Shown in pieces: positions 34,991-47,513 of a stretch of DNA of 64,000 nucleotides. Positions within the stretch are counted from its first letter, which is position 1. Every line of letters starts with the position of its first letter. The DNA is from Thinopyrum elongatum (taxonomy: Eukaryota > Streptophyta > Magnoliopsida > Poales > Poaceae), in NCBI GenBank assembly GCA_011799875.1, contig CM022303.1, forward strand, positions 297,984,362-298,048,361, given 5' to 3'. Below the pieces are notes generated by a model that was given only the letters and a program-made list of their open reading frames with translations, had not been told where the DNA came from and did no database searches. Both the position numbers and the translations under genes were made by a program.

Positions 34991-37293
34991 TGCGCAAACC
35001 CACTGACAGAAATCCTATTACAAGAAAAGAAGAAACTCAAACTGGAAATTATACTCACAATGGTACTTACTCGGACATTGGTCTCCAGCGCGTTGCTGGC
35101 GTCATAGGCGTCCTTTAGTCGGCTACACATCAAGCCCACCTGGATCAGCGCTTCCTTACTCGCCCCCACCTGATCCTCTGGGACATGGTACAGGGGGGAA
35201 GAAGTAGCCGAAGTTGACGGAGGTGCAGGAGTTGGCCTCGGGGCTGGGATCATCGCCGTTCCACTCGGAGGAGCTTGGGTAGACCCTGCAGGGGGCACCA
35301 TTGCCGACGAGGATGCCGAACCACCCTGAGCCAGAGGGCTCGGCCTCGTGGTTCTGGCAGCAACCTTTGTCGGAGAAATGCGGGCCATCTGGCGGGGAGA
35401 GGCGTCTTTCATTGGTGTGCCAGCACTCGACGCTCTCTCCCTGATGGCGTCCGGATTCGGTGGGTCAACGCCCACTTCATCATCTAGCTGGATAATCTGA
35501 GGCGGGGCTGTATAAATCAGAGAAATCATCAAAGTTCAGTCGAAAAAGGCATAACCATGTGGGTCAATCGATACAACATACCTTTGGAAGTAGCGACGTC
35601 TGCCGCGTTGGCATCACTCGGGCCAGGCTTGCGGGCATGCAGGTCTGCTGAGGTTGTCGAGGTGTCGTTGCTACAAGAACAAAACAACACTCGGTCAGCA
35701 ACCGAATGGATTCAAGAATGGACAAAGAGTCAGTGAGAATGCTTACTTCAAGGCCACAGGCACCGCCACTCGGATCCGCGGAACGGAAGCCTTCCGAGGC
35801 TTGGAGAAGATCTGCTTGGGCAGCTTGGGTTGTTTCTCCGCCGAGCTCTCAGCCTCGGCGCGGGCATGCTTGGAACTCCGAGTCGCCTGACCAGAAGCAG
35901 TCGGCTGCTGAGCTTTTCCTGCCTTGCCCTTCGGGTCGTGCAGCACCTTGGAGCGAGGTTCTTTGGGGCCTTCATAAGAAGGAGAAGACTCCGCCTCCTC
36001 CCCCTCTTCCGAACTATCATCATCATCGTCGTCGTCGTCACTCTCATCATCATCGGACCTCTCTGAGTACTACTGCTCGGTGTCACTCGTCACATCTTGA
36101 GGCGAGTGGTCCACCATGGGAATCCTGGAGATCAGGTTCTGGAAGTCCTGAGGAGCAAACACACGCAAATGTGAGGATCAACTGTACAGAAGACAACCTA
36201 CAACTGAACCGACTGAGTCAAAGACAAATACCTCAATGGGCGGCAGGTCCTTGTGAAAGGCTGGCACTAACCGAGTCCCCCACGGGTTATCGCGGGCATA
36301 AGTGATGGCCTTGATCTTGGCGCCCACCTCCTCAGTGAGATCTTCTAGATGCACCCGAGTGGAGTCACCCGGCCCCTCGTACAACCACATGGGGTGGGCC
36401 CTGGCCTGCAGCAGCTTGATGCGCCAACTGAAGAAAGTCTCCAACAAGTCCATGCCGTTCACCCCACCGTTCACAATGCCTATTAACGTGCTGGACAGGA
36501 TGTCAACACCCACCTTCTCCTCCTTCTCTATGGTGAGGGTCGGCGGAGCCCGTACCCTCTTGGTCGAGTATGGCGGAAGGCCCAACTGGCTGTTGGCGTT
36601 GGGGACGTCTTTGCAGTAGAACCAAGTTCCCTGTCACCCCTTAACGGAGTCGGGAAAGCTCATCTTGGGACCTGGATCTGTTGTCCCATCATAGGCGGAC
36701 CTGGATGCCCAGACCCCCGCACAGCTGGGTGACGTGGGTTTTCTCACCAGTCGGCGAGTCCTTCTTCACCGACATCGACCGGCAGGTGAAGATGTATTTG
36801 AAGAGACCCCAATGAGGATGGCAACCCAGGAAGTTCTCACAGAGGGAGATGAAAGCCGAAAGATAAATAATGGCATTGGGGGGAAGATGGTGGAGTTGAG
36901 TGCCGAAGAAATCAAGGAATGCTCGGAAGAAAGGGTGTGGGGGCATCGAGAAACCTCGCTCAACGTGGGTGACGAGCAGGACTCGCTCGTCTGCCTCAGG
37001 CGCCGGCTCGATCTCTCCCACGCCCGGGCGACACCACCTGTCGTGTGGGATCAATCCCTCCTCCGCCAAATCCTCTAGTCACTGAACAGAAACACGCGAC
37101 GGGAGCCATTCCCCCGATGCGCCGCCGGCCGCCGTAGCACCCAAACCAGAGGAGGTGGCCTTTCCCGCCTTCTTCGCCCTCTCTGCCTTCGCCGTGGAAC
37201 CTTTCACCATCGCCGTGCACTCGGGTGGAGAGAAGAAGCGGAGGAGTCGAAAGGAGAGAAAGGGGATCTGAGGCCAGGAGCTCTGCCGCCGAA

Positions 37294-37305
37294 CCCTTTA
37301 TATCA
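37294..37305 (-). promoter_or_regulatory. Candidate TATA box for the antisense ORF of the Tat-type element
   Basis: TGATATAAAGGG on the minus strand, about 90 bases before the ATG at 37210 and outside the LTR. This suggests the antisense gene has its own promoter. Confidence 0.5.
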
Positions 37306-38063
37306 ACAGACAAAATCTCAGGACGGATCTCTCACCGCCAATCCCTGGATCAATGGCCCGCGCGGCAGTGCTTTGCGCAGGACAACCGCGGCACGTGGCG
37401 GAGATCATGCATGCAAATCGAGAACCCACGCCCCCACTTTCCCACCAACGCACGACATTACCGCTTCAGCGCGCAAACGCGCGAATTCAAATCCCGGGAT
37501 TTTCGGGACAGATCAATCCGATTGATTACTAGCGATTCCTTTCCTAAAGGACGCACGTCAGTCCGACTGACCACCCTCCGCGGGGACCCATGCGCTCGGA
37601 CACGTTAAACACCCGACTGAAGTCTTCTTCAGGATCGTTATGTGACGAGTTGACGCCCCTCTGCGGGTTCACTTGGCCCTCTCGGGAGGCTCTAAGGCGC
37701 ATGACTCGTAAACCTGGACTTGTAGAAGGCCCGCGCTGGTGTTCCCCTGGGATAAGGAGTGGCGTCTCTCTGGAGAATCAGACCACGCGCCGGCGTCGCC
37801 CCTCGAGTTGCCATGGCATGCCCTCACTCGGGCCCCTAGTCTATCTCTTCCGAGAGACAAAACGAATGCCACCGGGTTTTTTCTCGACGATCAACAACAC
37901 CCGGTCATCTGGGTAAAATTAAAGTCCAGAATCCGTTGCGTTTTCGTCCAAAGAACAATGACTCATGACTCGGAAACACATTCCGAGTGACCCTGCAGCA
38001 CTCGGACTTAACCAAAAGATCGGTTCGTCTGTTCTACGAAATCCCAACTGATTCGGGGGCTAA
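37306..38063. other. Region between antisense ORF and 3' LTR
   Basis: Non-coding, fairly GC-rich. It ends in the polypurine tract ATTCGGGGGCTAA at 38051-38063, just before the LTR. It would hold the antisense promoter. Confidence 0.5.
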
Positions 38064-38654
38064 TGATGTGGTCACTGATTACAGGTAGGGTCAAGGACCC
38101 ATCATTTGGGACCCACATGGGGCCCATCACCATCATAGGTAGGTCCCTGGACCATGCCAGCATTCGGATGCATACTTCAGGAGGATCACTCAGACGGCTC
38201 CACAGCACTCGGATAACCACACGTCACTCGACGGACGATCGACCACTCGGACGTACACGGCAAGAAGGCGTCGTGGGAGCTGCAACGGTCGAGGGATCCT
38301 AAGTCGTCCACTAAATAGAGTTATAACTACCGTTACCTGTAACTGCTGTAGTATAGGCTCATTACACTAGTAAATGCCTCATTCAATGGCATTAATTGCC
38401 CCGGCGGCGTGGGAGACATGGGGCTGTGGCGCACTCTATATAAGCCGCACCCCTCTCCATAGCCGGGCATGTTCAACTCTGTAATCCTATCTATCAAATC
38501 AAAGCAAGACTCGGGGCATGAGACGTAGGGCTTTTACCTCCACTGAGTGAGGGGCCTGAACTCGTTAAACACCGTGTGTTACACCTACGCCGTAGCTAGA
38601 CTCTGCCCCTTATTCGTACCCCTAGTACTCATTGTCAGTATCATAACCCCGACA
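38064..38654 (+). repeat. 3' LTR of the Tat-type Gypsy element
   Basis: 591 bases, the same length as the 5' LTR, with TATA at 38436-38444. Followed by the duplication GGTGG (38655-38659). Confidence 0.92.
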
Positions 38655-38659
38655 GGTGG

Positions 38660-38916
38660 CGCACCCTAGTGTCTTGTGGGCAGCCAAGGCACCCCCTCCG
38701 GTGGGTCTTGGTTCCAGTATTTTTTATTTATTCTAAAATAATTCTCCAAAAATTTCCGTCCAAATCCGAGAACTTTTATTTCTGCACAAAAACAACACCA
38801 TGGTAGTTCTGCTGAAAACAGCGTCAGTCCGGGTTAGTTTCATTCAAATCATGCAAATTAGAGTCCAAAATAGGAGCAAAAGCATTAGGAAAAGTAGATA
38901 TGATGGAGACGTATCA
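38660..38916 (-). repeat. Outer element, first LTR, right part
   Basis: Completes the LTR interrupted at 20421 and ends GGAGACGTATCA, the inverse of the common TGATACGTCTCC start. Confidence 0.75.
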
Positions 38917-39764
38917 ACTCCCCCAAGCTTAACCCATTGCTTGTCCTCAAGCTATTCAGTTGACAAACTGAAAGTGATAAAGAAAAACTTTTACGAACAC
39001 TTTTGTTCTTGTTTACAGATATATGTTTAAATAGCACCCAGGTTTTCAGCAAAGATCATGACTAACCATGTCAACAATAACTCTTAGAAATTATATTAAC
39101 TCATATCAATGGCATAATCAACTAGCGAGCAATAATAAGATATATCAAATGCCAACACTTTGTCAAAACAATCATGATATAATATGACAACCGTGGTATC
39201 TCGCTAGCCCTTTCTGAGACCGCAAAACATAAGTGCAGAGCACCTCCAAAGTTCAAGCAATGACTAAACATTATAATTCATAGTAGAAGAGATCTAGTCA
39301 TGATGCATTCAACATTAACTAAACATAATGCATGAGCATGACAATAGTGCTCTCAGGTCTGGTGCTTATTTGAGAAGGTGATGACTCAACATAAAAGGAA
39401 AATAACATAAAAGTAAATAGATAGCCCCTTCACAGAGGGAAGCAGGGATTTGCAGAGGTGCCAGAGCTCAAAGCTTAAATCAGAGATAAATATAACTTTG
39501 GGAGGTGCGCCCTTCCTGTCAACGTTACGACCAAGAGTTATCGATATCTTCCATGCTAAACACATTAGCGGCGGTTCCCAAGCGGTAAAAGTAAAGGTTT
39601 ACTCCCCTCCACCAACAAACACAAACCATGGCTAGCTGAATCCGCGGGTGTCGTCCAAACCAACAACAGTCCTGGGGGAGTTTTGTTTAATTATTTGTAA
39701 TTTTTTATTTTGGGACTGGGCATCCCTATTACCAGCCCCTCTCGTGCAAGGATGAGTGAATAAA
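38917..39764 (-). other. Residual interior of the outer LTR element
   Basis: Starts ACTCCCCCAAGCTTAACC, the polypurine tract on the minus strand. About 850 bases, non-coding. No primer site is recognised next to the second LTR, so gag, pol and the primer site were deleted or never present. Confidence 0.55.
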
Positions 39765-39978
39765 TGATAACCCACAAGTATAGGGCGCAACAGTTTTCAA
39801 GGGTAGATTATTCAACCCAAATTTATAGATTCGACACAAGGGGAGCCAAAGAATATTTGTAAGTATTAGCAGTTGAGTTGTCAATTCAACCACACCTGTA
39901 GATTAAATATCTGCAGCAAAGTGATCAGTAGCACAGTAATATGATAGTTTTGATAGCAGTGGTAACAGCAATAGTAAC
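39765..39978 (-). repeat. Outer element, second LTR, left fragment
   Basis: TGATAACCCACAAGTATAGG onward matches 19267-19480. It is cut at 39978 by the Fatima-like insertion; GTAAC (39974-39978) would be that insertion's target site. The rest should lie past the window end. Confidence 0.8.
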
Positions 39979-40453
39979 TGAGGGAGTCCTGGATTGAGGG
40001 GTCCTTGGGCCATCGGCCTACTGCATACGGGCCGGACTGATGGGCCACTATGGGGCCAAGCTAGAGTGCGGATCCGTGACCGAGTAGGAGATCTTCGGAG
40101 TCGTGGTGTGCCCTCCAAGTCAAGGGTTAGCATGATCTTTCCTTCATTGTAACCGATCGCATGTAACCCTAACCCTACTGGTGTCTATATAAACCAAGGG
40201 GTTTTAGTCTTTAGGGCTAGAGCAACATCCATTATCCCCTCAACCTAGGGTTTAGCTCGCCTGATCTCGTGGTATATCGACTCTGTAACCATATCATACA
40301 CATCAATTACAATCAAGCAAGACGTAGGGTTTTACCTCCTTGAGAGGGCCCGAACCCGGGTAAACACCATGCTCATCGTCCCTTGTTCCCCATTGATCCT
40401 AGATCCACAGCTCGGGATCCCCTACCCGAGATCCGCAGGTTTTGATACCGACA
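39979..40453 (+). repeat. 5' LTR of the Fatima-like element (475 bp)
   Basis: TG...CA ends, with a TATA box CTATATAAACC at 40185-40195 preceded by CCCTAACCC repeats. Confidence 0.85.
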
Positions 40454-40472
40454 TTGGTGCTTTCATTGAGAG
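40454..40472 (+). promoter_or_regulatory. Primer-binding site of the Fatima-like element
   Basis: TTGGTGCTTTCATTGAGAG directly follows the LTR end, as a tRNA primer site should. I recall the same sequence beside LTRs of this family. Confidence 0.7.
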
Positions 40473-40499
40473 TTCCGCTGTTGGGTCGTCGAAGGATCA

Positions 40500-42410
40500 A
40501 TGACTCACCTGATCATCGGAGAGGGCGTCAGCTCCGGGGACCTCTTTGTCCCCAGCCAACTCTTCGTGTTCGGCAACATCGTGTTGCACGCCAACCCAAC
40601 TGGTCATCTAGACCAAATCAAAAATTTTGCCCCTCAGCACCGGATTTGATTCGGCAACTTGGAGTACGTTGCGGACGCCCGAGGCGATCTAGTCTTTGCC
40701 GGATTCGCAGCCTCTCCCCATACCCCCATGGGCCCCGCTGTGCCCGCTCCGGAGCTTTCCCCCGATCCGATCTATGGATTGACCTCAATCCTTCAGCCGG
40801 CCTTGAGCTCAGACGGCTCTACCCTAACCGGAGGCCAGGAATCCCCTTCGACCACGCTTGTAATGCCCGCCGAAGACCCAGCTTCGGGCCTCAACACGGA
40901 AGCGGTGTACGAACGTCAAGATTCACTCTCAGCCAAACCCACTCCTCATGACACGCCTCTGACCTTGAGCCCCAGCGACGGGTCGACGTTCGGAGGCCAG
41001 GAATCATCCCTGGCCGAACTCCCCCTCATTAACTCGGCTTCGAGCCCCAATACGAAAACAGCGTTCGAAGACCAGGTCTCGTCCTCGGTCTTTTACGACT
41101 GTCCGACCCCGGGCCTCGAGGTCAACTCGGCCCTTGAAGACCAGGATCCAGCCCGGGCCCAGATCATTCCTTGCCCGCCACGTCGGAGACCGGCCCTCGG
41201 CTGCCACCGCGTACCAGTCCGGCGACCCTCGCCTTATTAAACAAGGCGCTGGACCAAATCCAGATGATGGCTATTCGGGAGGATCCACCCTCGGCTTGCG
41301 TTCAGCAGCCTCTTGAGGCAGATTTCAGGGAATTTTACGTCCCACCCACCACCCACTTAGTGGCCACAGTCGAAGACTTAACCGACACGTTGGACTACAC
41401 CTCGGAAAACGCTGAATACATGGACGAGGATAGTGGAGCCACGGCTAACACCGATGCTGCTCCCCCCATCACCAACCGTTGGACGGCCACGTCCACCTAT
41501 GACGTCTTCATGGTGAACACCCCGAAAGAAGACGACGGCACTCCCCGGAAGGATAATGACAGGCCCAGCGATGAGCCGCCGAAACGCCGTAGACAGCGCC
41601 GCCGCTCCAAGGCGCGTTGAAGCCATGCGAGCAACACGGACACCGGAGAAAATGCCACCCTGGACAATGCAGACAACCTCGGCGATCTCGGCGCCAATGA
41701 ATAGCCACAAAACGACCACGAGGAGCATGAGGACCCGCTCGATCTCGAATACCTCGATGGCTCCGAAGACAGCAACTACCTCCCCCTTCTGAAGAGGAGG
41801 CCAGTTTGGGCGACGAGGATTTCATCATCCCCGAAGACCCGCTGGATCAAGAGCGGTTTAAACGGCAGCTAATTGCCACCGCACGAAGCCTGAAAAAATA
41901 GCGGCAAAAAATAAAGTCCGAACAGGATACCCTTAATGAGAGATGGACTAAAGTCCTAGATGTCGAAGAGGAGTACGGCCACAAGGGACAGACCAAAAGC
42001 TACCCGAAGCGAAGGCTACTGCCGCAATTCGATGATGAGGCCATAGAGCCAGCGCCTGCAAGGCACACCCAGGAGGACCAGCCGGACCGCCCCCTCGAGG
42101 ACGGGACCGGATAGCTGACAAAACCGAACAAGCTCCCACTCACCCTCACCGTCAAGGCAAGGAGCTAGTACGGCCAGGCTACGAGTACGACCTACGCCGT
42201 GACTTGGACGCCCGGGCAGGTCTGACGAGGTCCATCTACGGACCTAAAAGAGATCCTCCTGTTAGACGTGACACATACAAATCCTGGCTAGACCGAAATG
42301 ATAAAGCTCGGGAGCTGCAATGAGCCCAGATGACAGATGATCTCCGGCGCGACGTAGCCCGAATCAGGGGCGCCGCTCATCCTCTTTGCTTCATAGATAG
42401 AGTGATGTAG
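40500..42410 (+). pseudogene. gag leader region of the Fatima-like element
   Basis: An ATG at 40500 opens MTHLIIGEGVSSGDLFVPSQ. TGA at 40647-40649 (probably once CGA) interrupts, then the frame runs to 41240. A neighbouring frame continues to 41620 (LLNKALDQIQMMAIREDPPS...) and ends in Arg-rich RRRQRRRSKAR. Acidic blocks follow in shifting frames to 42400. This is the long, poorly conserved N-terminal part of Gag in these elements. Confidence 0.65.
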
Positions 42411-44045
42411 CACCAATTCCTGGAAGGTTTCAAACCTGTAAACATCAAGCCCTATGACAGGACAACAGATCCGGCAGTATGGATCAAAGATTTTCTGTTG
42501 CACATTCACATGGCACGAGGGGACGACCTTCATGCCATCAAGTACCTACCATTAAAGATCAAGGGTCCGGCTCGACACTGGCTAAATAGCCTCCCTGAAG
42601 ACTCCATAGGATGTTGGGAGGAGCTCGAGGACGCCTTCCGAGCTAACTTCCAGGGCACTTATGTCCGGCCCCCGGACACCGATGACTTGAGCCATGTAAT
42701 CCAGCAGCCCGGCGAGTCAGTCTGGCAATTTTGGAACCGGTTTTTGACCAAGAAGAACTAGATCGTTGACTGTCCGGACGCCGAAGCTATAGCCGCCTTC
42801 AAGCATAGTATTCAGGATGAATGGCTAGCACGCCAGCTCGGCCAGGACAAGCCAAGAACGATGTCAGCGCTCACCTCCCTGATGACCCGCTTCTGCGCCG
42901 GAGAGGATAGTTGGCTGGCTCGTAGAAGCACCAACCCCGACACCCCCGGCACCTCGAAACTTCAGGACGGGAATGGGAAGCCACGAAGGAACAAGAACAA
43001 ACGCCGCCATAATGAAGGCGAAGCGAACGAAATGGCAGTCAATGCCGAATTCCATAATCCGAAGTTCGGGTCACGGAAAAAGCCTTCTAAAGGCAACCAG
43101 GACGGCCCAACCAAGCTAGACGCAATCCTGGACAGGCCCTGCCAGATTCATGGCACCGCCGAAAAGCCTGCCAACCACACCAACCATAATTGTTGGGTGA
43201 TAAAACAGGCCGGCAAGCTCATAGCCGAAGACTCGGGTAAAAGCCCACGAAGCGAGGATGATGAGGAGCCCCGCAGGCCGAGCAGTGGAGGCCAAAACCC
43301 CTTCCCTTCTGAGGTCAAGATGGTGAACATGATCTACGCCACCCATATACCAAGGAAGGAGAGGAAGCGCGCGCTGCGGAATGTGTATGTTGTCGAGCCC
43401 GTGGCACCGAAGTTCAACCCGTGGTCGGCTTGCCCGATCACCTTTGATCGCAGGGACCATCCGACCAGTATCCGTCATGGAGGATCGGCGGCCCTGGTAC
43501 TTGACCCCATTATGGATGGGTATCACCTCACGAGAGTCCTAATGGACGGAGGCAGTAGCCTCAATCTGATTTATGCAAACACAGTGAGGAAAATGGGGAT
43601 CGATCCGTCAAGGATCAAACCCAGCAGCACCACCTTCAAGGGGGTTATTCCGGGCGTAGAGGCCCGCTGCTCAGGCACGATAACTTTGGAAGTGGTATTC
43701 GGCTCGCCGGACAACTTTCGAAGCAAAGACTTAATCTTCGATATCGCCCCATTCCGCAGTGGCTACCATGTCCTCCTCGCCCGAACGGTGTTCGCCAAAT
43801 TCAACGCCGTCCCGCATTACCCATACCTCAAGCTGAAGATGCCTGGTCCCGCGGGTGTCATAACGATCAACGGCAACATGGAGCGCTCACTCCAGACTGA
43901 GGAACACACTGCGGCCCTGGCAACCGAAGACCAATCCGTCGCCAACGGGCTGAAGTATCAGCCCGCCGTAAAGGTCAAAGATACAATTAAATGGGCTCGA
44001 GCCCGATCCCTGTCATGGGAACCCGCCTGCGTATGTCGCAAATAG
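42411..44045 (+). pseudogene. gag capsid, zinc-knuckle and protease of the Fatima-like element
   Basis: The capsid domain reads FLEGFKPVNIKPYDRTTDPA, then YLPLKIKGPARHWLNSLPED (to 42761). TAG at 42759-42761 interrupts, and the frame change is resolved downstream (42861-44045). A Cys/His cluster follows (LDRPCQIHG...HTNHNCWVIK, about 43130-43205). The aspartic protease strand has VLMDGGSSLNLIYANTVRKM (active-site Asp at about 43545) and a FRSGYHVLLARTVFAKFNA block. The frame stops at 44045 with no RT after it. Confidence 0.85.
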
Positions 44046-45405
44046 GGATATGCTCCCCACGACACGCCCGCTTTCATCGCGCTCTACATGCCTTGTCAGC
44101 ACAACTTCGCGCTCAAGATACCATGGGCGACTGTGGGGGCTTATATCAAACACATAACAGCATGTGTTCGGCTCAACCGAACTATGGCATCACTGCGTCC
44201 TCGTACGACAACGGGCAGGACTCCGGACTCGCTCAGCATCAAGCTATGACGGCAAGGCTACATCTCAAGGTCCCTATTGAAGGTACCCCTCACCAGCATG
44301 CGGTGTTCTACACAGACATCTAATTCACTCCCCTCCACCTCGCAGAAGAAAAGGCGCAGACGTGCAACAAGGCACAATTGAGGCTTCAACCCACGCATCA
44401 AGGCCCTGTGTAAACCTTTCTCTATAAAAAATTTCTTTTCTTACTTATCATAAATGCCTCAACAGTTCGAATTGTACGGATAGACGTCCAGAGCTTATGG
44501 AAAATAAAAACATCTTTTACGGTGTTCGGGCATCCACATTATCTAGCCCTCCTTTTTCTCTTTCTTTTTTTCAGCTCTTCGAATAGCTGGGCATGCACAC
44601 ATTTTGCAACAAGAATCGGTTAATTGACCAAAGGCTTGATCTTCCCATCAGCTCTACGTACTAAGTCCGGCACCACTTTTCATTGAGTGTTTGGCGTCTC
44701 GGATATTGCACTATATGCATTAGTTTCGAACTATGTCTTGGGTCAATAGTTGGGTTGCCCGGCTCCTGTGCTTGCCTTCTTAGGTTCCGCATGTTTGGCT
44801 AAGAAGGTAAAGGGAGAACCCCTACGATTGTACTTCTGGCTAGTCCAGTTAAGCACCTCAGGGGTGAAAGCCGAAAACTGACCGTCATAGTAAGTGAGAA
44901 CTGGTCAGCGATCCGATGACAAGTGTTAAACTAAGAAATCGTTGGCGATTTATCCATGTCATACGCAGGGTTCGTCCTAGCACAAACCATGTGATTACAA
45001 AGGCATGCTTCGGCTCCCACGTACATCACAAAACACGGGGGGCTAGTCATTAGCTCCCACCGTCAAGCTCCTATGGCTAAGTGAAAGCAATAAAGCCGAA
45101 TAGTACGATTGCCTAGTCCCTCTCATGCACTACCGCCTTCGGGCACCGAGGCGTCGGCTAAGGGTAACAGTGCGGAGACGAGACACCCCTTGTACCATTC
45201 ACTTGGGGGCCGAAGCCGACGACTGGTAACTTTCAGAGTAATAAATGGCCACACAGGAGTCAAAATAAAAACACCATAGTATATAAATGGGCCGCATCAT
45301 AAAGCAAAAGGTCCAGTTGACGACTTAATACAATCACTCAAAGATTACATCCTTAGAACACTGGTCCTCTATCGCCCGAGCACCATCCATAACTTGCGCA
45401 AAGTA
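44046..45405. other. Non-coding stretch where pol is missing
   Basis: About 1.36 kb with no RT, RNase H or integrase motif in any frame. The sequence leads straight to the end of the antisense ORF. It corresponds to the spacer after pol in complete relatives. Confidence 0.65.
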
Positions 45406-47508
45406 CTATTTGGGGCAGCGATGCTCTTTCCCAATCGGGGGAGGGCCAGTGGCCATATCCATGGGCTTGATCTTGGGCCAGTGTACCATGGTCTTTGCAA
45501 AGGCTAGCCTGGCTCCCTCAAGGCATGCAGAGCACTTCACGGCATCAATCCGGGGCGAGGCATCACACAGCTTATGCACCAGACCAAAGTAGCTGCTCGG
45601 AATCGGCTCCAAGGGCAACAGCCGGACACAGAGATCCTTCATGGCCGGCCCGACCATCCGATGCAGCTCCATTAGTTGCTTCATCCGGTTGCTGAGGAGG
45701 GAAGGATGCTCGGGCGCCTGGAACTGCGCCCAGAAGAGCCGCTGATTGGAGTTCTCCTCCCGCTTGGCGTAGTGCTCCGCCGCATCCGCCGCACTCCTGG
45801 GAAGCTCGGCAAAAATGCCTACGGAGCGCCAGACCCGCGTCAGCAAGGCGAACCTGATGCCGCCAAAAACACTCTGCAGTAAGTATGACTTAACATCCGT
45901 GATCTGCCTCACTTGGCGGAGTTCTTCGCGGGCACCCCGCACTTCGGTCCTCGTCTCCTAGAGCTCTTTCTCCACCTTGGACAGCTCGGAGGACTGCTCT
46001 TTTCTGCTTCTGCTCAAGGGCCTCACACTTCGTGACGGCATCCTTGAGCTCCACCTGCACTTCGGCCACTCGAGCCTCGTGCTTCTCACCGGCGGTCTTC
46101 ACCATCTCAAGTTCGGCCACCGCCTTTTCGGCAGCCGCATTCTTTTCAGCTGCCTCAGCCTCGGCCTTCTTCAGCGCCGCCTTGAGGCCATCAACCTCCG
46201 CGATGGCAGCTGCAGTCACCAAACACCATGGGCTCAGCATACAATCTGGAACGTAAGTATCCGGGTGTTCACTTTGTATCTTGATAGAAGCTTACCTTGT
46301 GCCTCATCAAGCCGTTTGTTGACGAGGTCATGCTCTTTATCAGAGCGTTTAAGCTTCCAATCCATCTCCTCGAGGGCAGCAGCATTAGCAGTCGCGGCCA
46401 AGGACGATGCCTGCGATATCAAGTCAATCATGATATTTTAATTACTGGCCTATGGATATTTGACCCTCTGTAAGGTTTTTTGCAATCCTTGCAGAGTCTC
46501 AGGGGCTGTTATATATATGGCCTACTCAAACTTTGGTTGAAAAAGTTAAAACCATTTTGCGGGGAAAGAACATTACTTGACTCACCTCGAAGCCTGTCAA
46601 CAGGCCCTGAACGACATCGTTCAGTCCTGTATGGACGGACCGAACACCCCGCAAAATTGCACCCATAAGGGTGCGGTGCCCGTCGACGATAACGAAGTTA
46701 TTCACCAACTCCTCCATCGCGTCCGGCCAGCCCGCCGCCACCTAGTTGTTGGTGTTCAGCGAGGGCGGCGGGACCTCAACCCATCCCCCGATGGAAGGCG
46801 GGACCGGCACCTGTGAGGGCCTTGGGGGCTCAGGTGTGGCCGGCTGGGAGGGTCCGGACGGTCCGGACTCCCCTCCCACATTGGCCAGGAGAGACGCACC
46901 CTCCTGGTCTTCAGTGACTGAGGCATCAGCCTCGGCCATGACTGTGTCGCCCCCTCCCCCGTGTTCGGATGGGGAGGGGTCCTTCGGGACAGCACCTCCG
47001 TGACCTCTTCGGGGACCAGGGGAGGTGCGGAGCACGATGCCGATCCGCTATCCGCCAAGTCGGCAGGCGAAGAGGTCCCCTCCGAGGTCGGCTCGATAGG
47101 GAGGCCGCACGGTGGGCTGTGATATCACACAATCCATTTTCGTCAGTAAAGGACTAGTAAAAATGAAACAAGGAATGCTGAATTTCATACCTTACGGCAG
47201 GGGGCTTGACTCTGCGGTCCTTCTCCGGGACCTCTTCAGATGCCACGGACTCCTCATCGGAGTTCGAGCTGTCGGGCAGGACCACCTTGGGCCTACACTG
47301 CCTCTTCGGGGCCCGAAGAGGTTGAATCTCCTCGATGTCTTCGGACACCGCCCTCTTCTTGGAGTGAGAGGAGGCACTTTCCTCCTCGGCTTCGTCCTCC
47401 TCCCCGTCTTGGGCAGACTGGGCCACTGCATCTCCGGCCTTGGTGTCCGGACGCTCTCTCAAGCAGAGCCCCCCCGGGACTCCGGCAGACCTTTCTTCTT
47501 CTTCTTTC
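45406..47508 (-). pseudogene. Antisense ORF of the Fatima-like element, linker, coiled-coil and C-terminal exons
   Basis: On the minus strand from 47508: a Lys-rich start and acidic linker (GDAVAQSAQDGEEDEAEEES), then KRAVSEDIEEIQPLRAPKRQ (47460-47160). A second exon (about 47035-46590) has ATPEPPRPSQVPVPPSIGG and a helix WPDAMEELVNNFVIVDGHRT. Coiled-coil exons lie at 46431-46300 and 46240-45950 (AALKKAEAEAAEKNAAAEKA). The C-terminal domain (45942-45406) includes LLSNRMKQLMELHRMVGPAM and ends GKEHRCPK. Gaps between blocks have intron-like borders. Its earlier exons lie beyond the nested element at 63658-64000. Small frameshifts are present, but most exons are open. Confidence 0.75.
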
Positions 47509-47513
47509 CTTTC

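Larger units (their letters stand above)
33011..37210 (-). pseudogene. Antisense extra ORF of the Tat-type element (Transposase_28 domain, coiled coil), spliced
   Basis: The start is ATG at 37210 (minus), opening MVKGSTAKAERAKKAGKATS. One TGA follows (about 37079), then a Transposase_28-like domain ('putative gypsy type transposon'): LEDLAEEGLIPHDRWCRPGV, PPHPFFRAFLDFFGTQLHHL, LSAFISLCENFLGCHPHWGL (37060-36780). Acidic and basic linkers follow (36585-35200, with runs of Asp/Glu near 36040), then coiled-coil exons (34110-33850, 33831-33529). The conserved end (33382-33011) reads FEDFMETFAEAATRIVDGID. Non-coding gaps between the blocks look like introns. Antisense ORFs at this place are known in Tat elements, with no proven function. 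Stops and frameshifts disable it. Confidence 0.8.
20422..38654 (+). mobile_element. Tat-lineage Gypsy LTR retrotransposon with antisense ORF (contains a nested element)
   Basis: Two 591-bp LTRs (20422-21012, 38064-38654) start TGATGTGGTC and end CCxGACA. GGTGG flanks both ends (20417-20421, 38655-38659). The order on the plus strand is primer-binding site, gag, protease, RT, RNase H, a second archaeal-type RNase H, integrase, a 70-bp tandem repeat, then an ORF on the minus strand, polypurine tract and LTR. Two RNase H domains plus an antisense extra ORF fit the Tat lineage. By eye the LTRs differ at about 24 of 591 sites (about 4%). Every ORF is broken. A Sabrina-like element sits in integrase. 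Confidence 0.92.
19267..39978 (-). mobile_element. Outer LTR retrotransposon, minus orientation, interrupted twice
   Basis: First LTR: 19267-20421 plus 38660-38916 (about 1.41 kb once the inserted element is removed), read on the minus strand as TGATACGTCTCC...GGTTATTA. It is followed inward at 38917 by CTCCCCCAAGCTT, the polypurine tract on the minus strand, so this is the 3' LTR. A residual internal region of about 850 bases (38917-39764) holds no gag or pol. The second LTR starts TGATAACCCACAAG at 39765 and is cut at 39978 by another insertion. At its left edge TG has become TA. It is the oldest layer of the nest. Confidence 0.7.
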
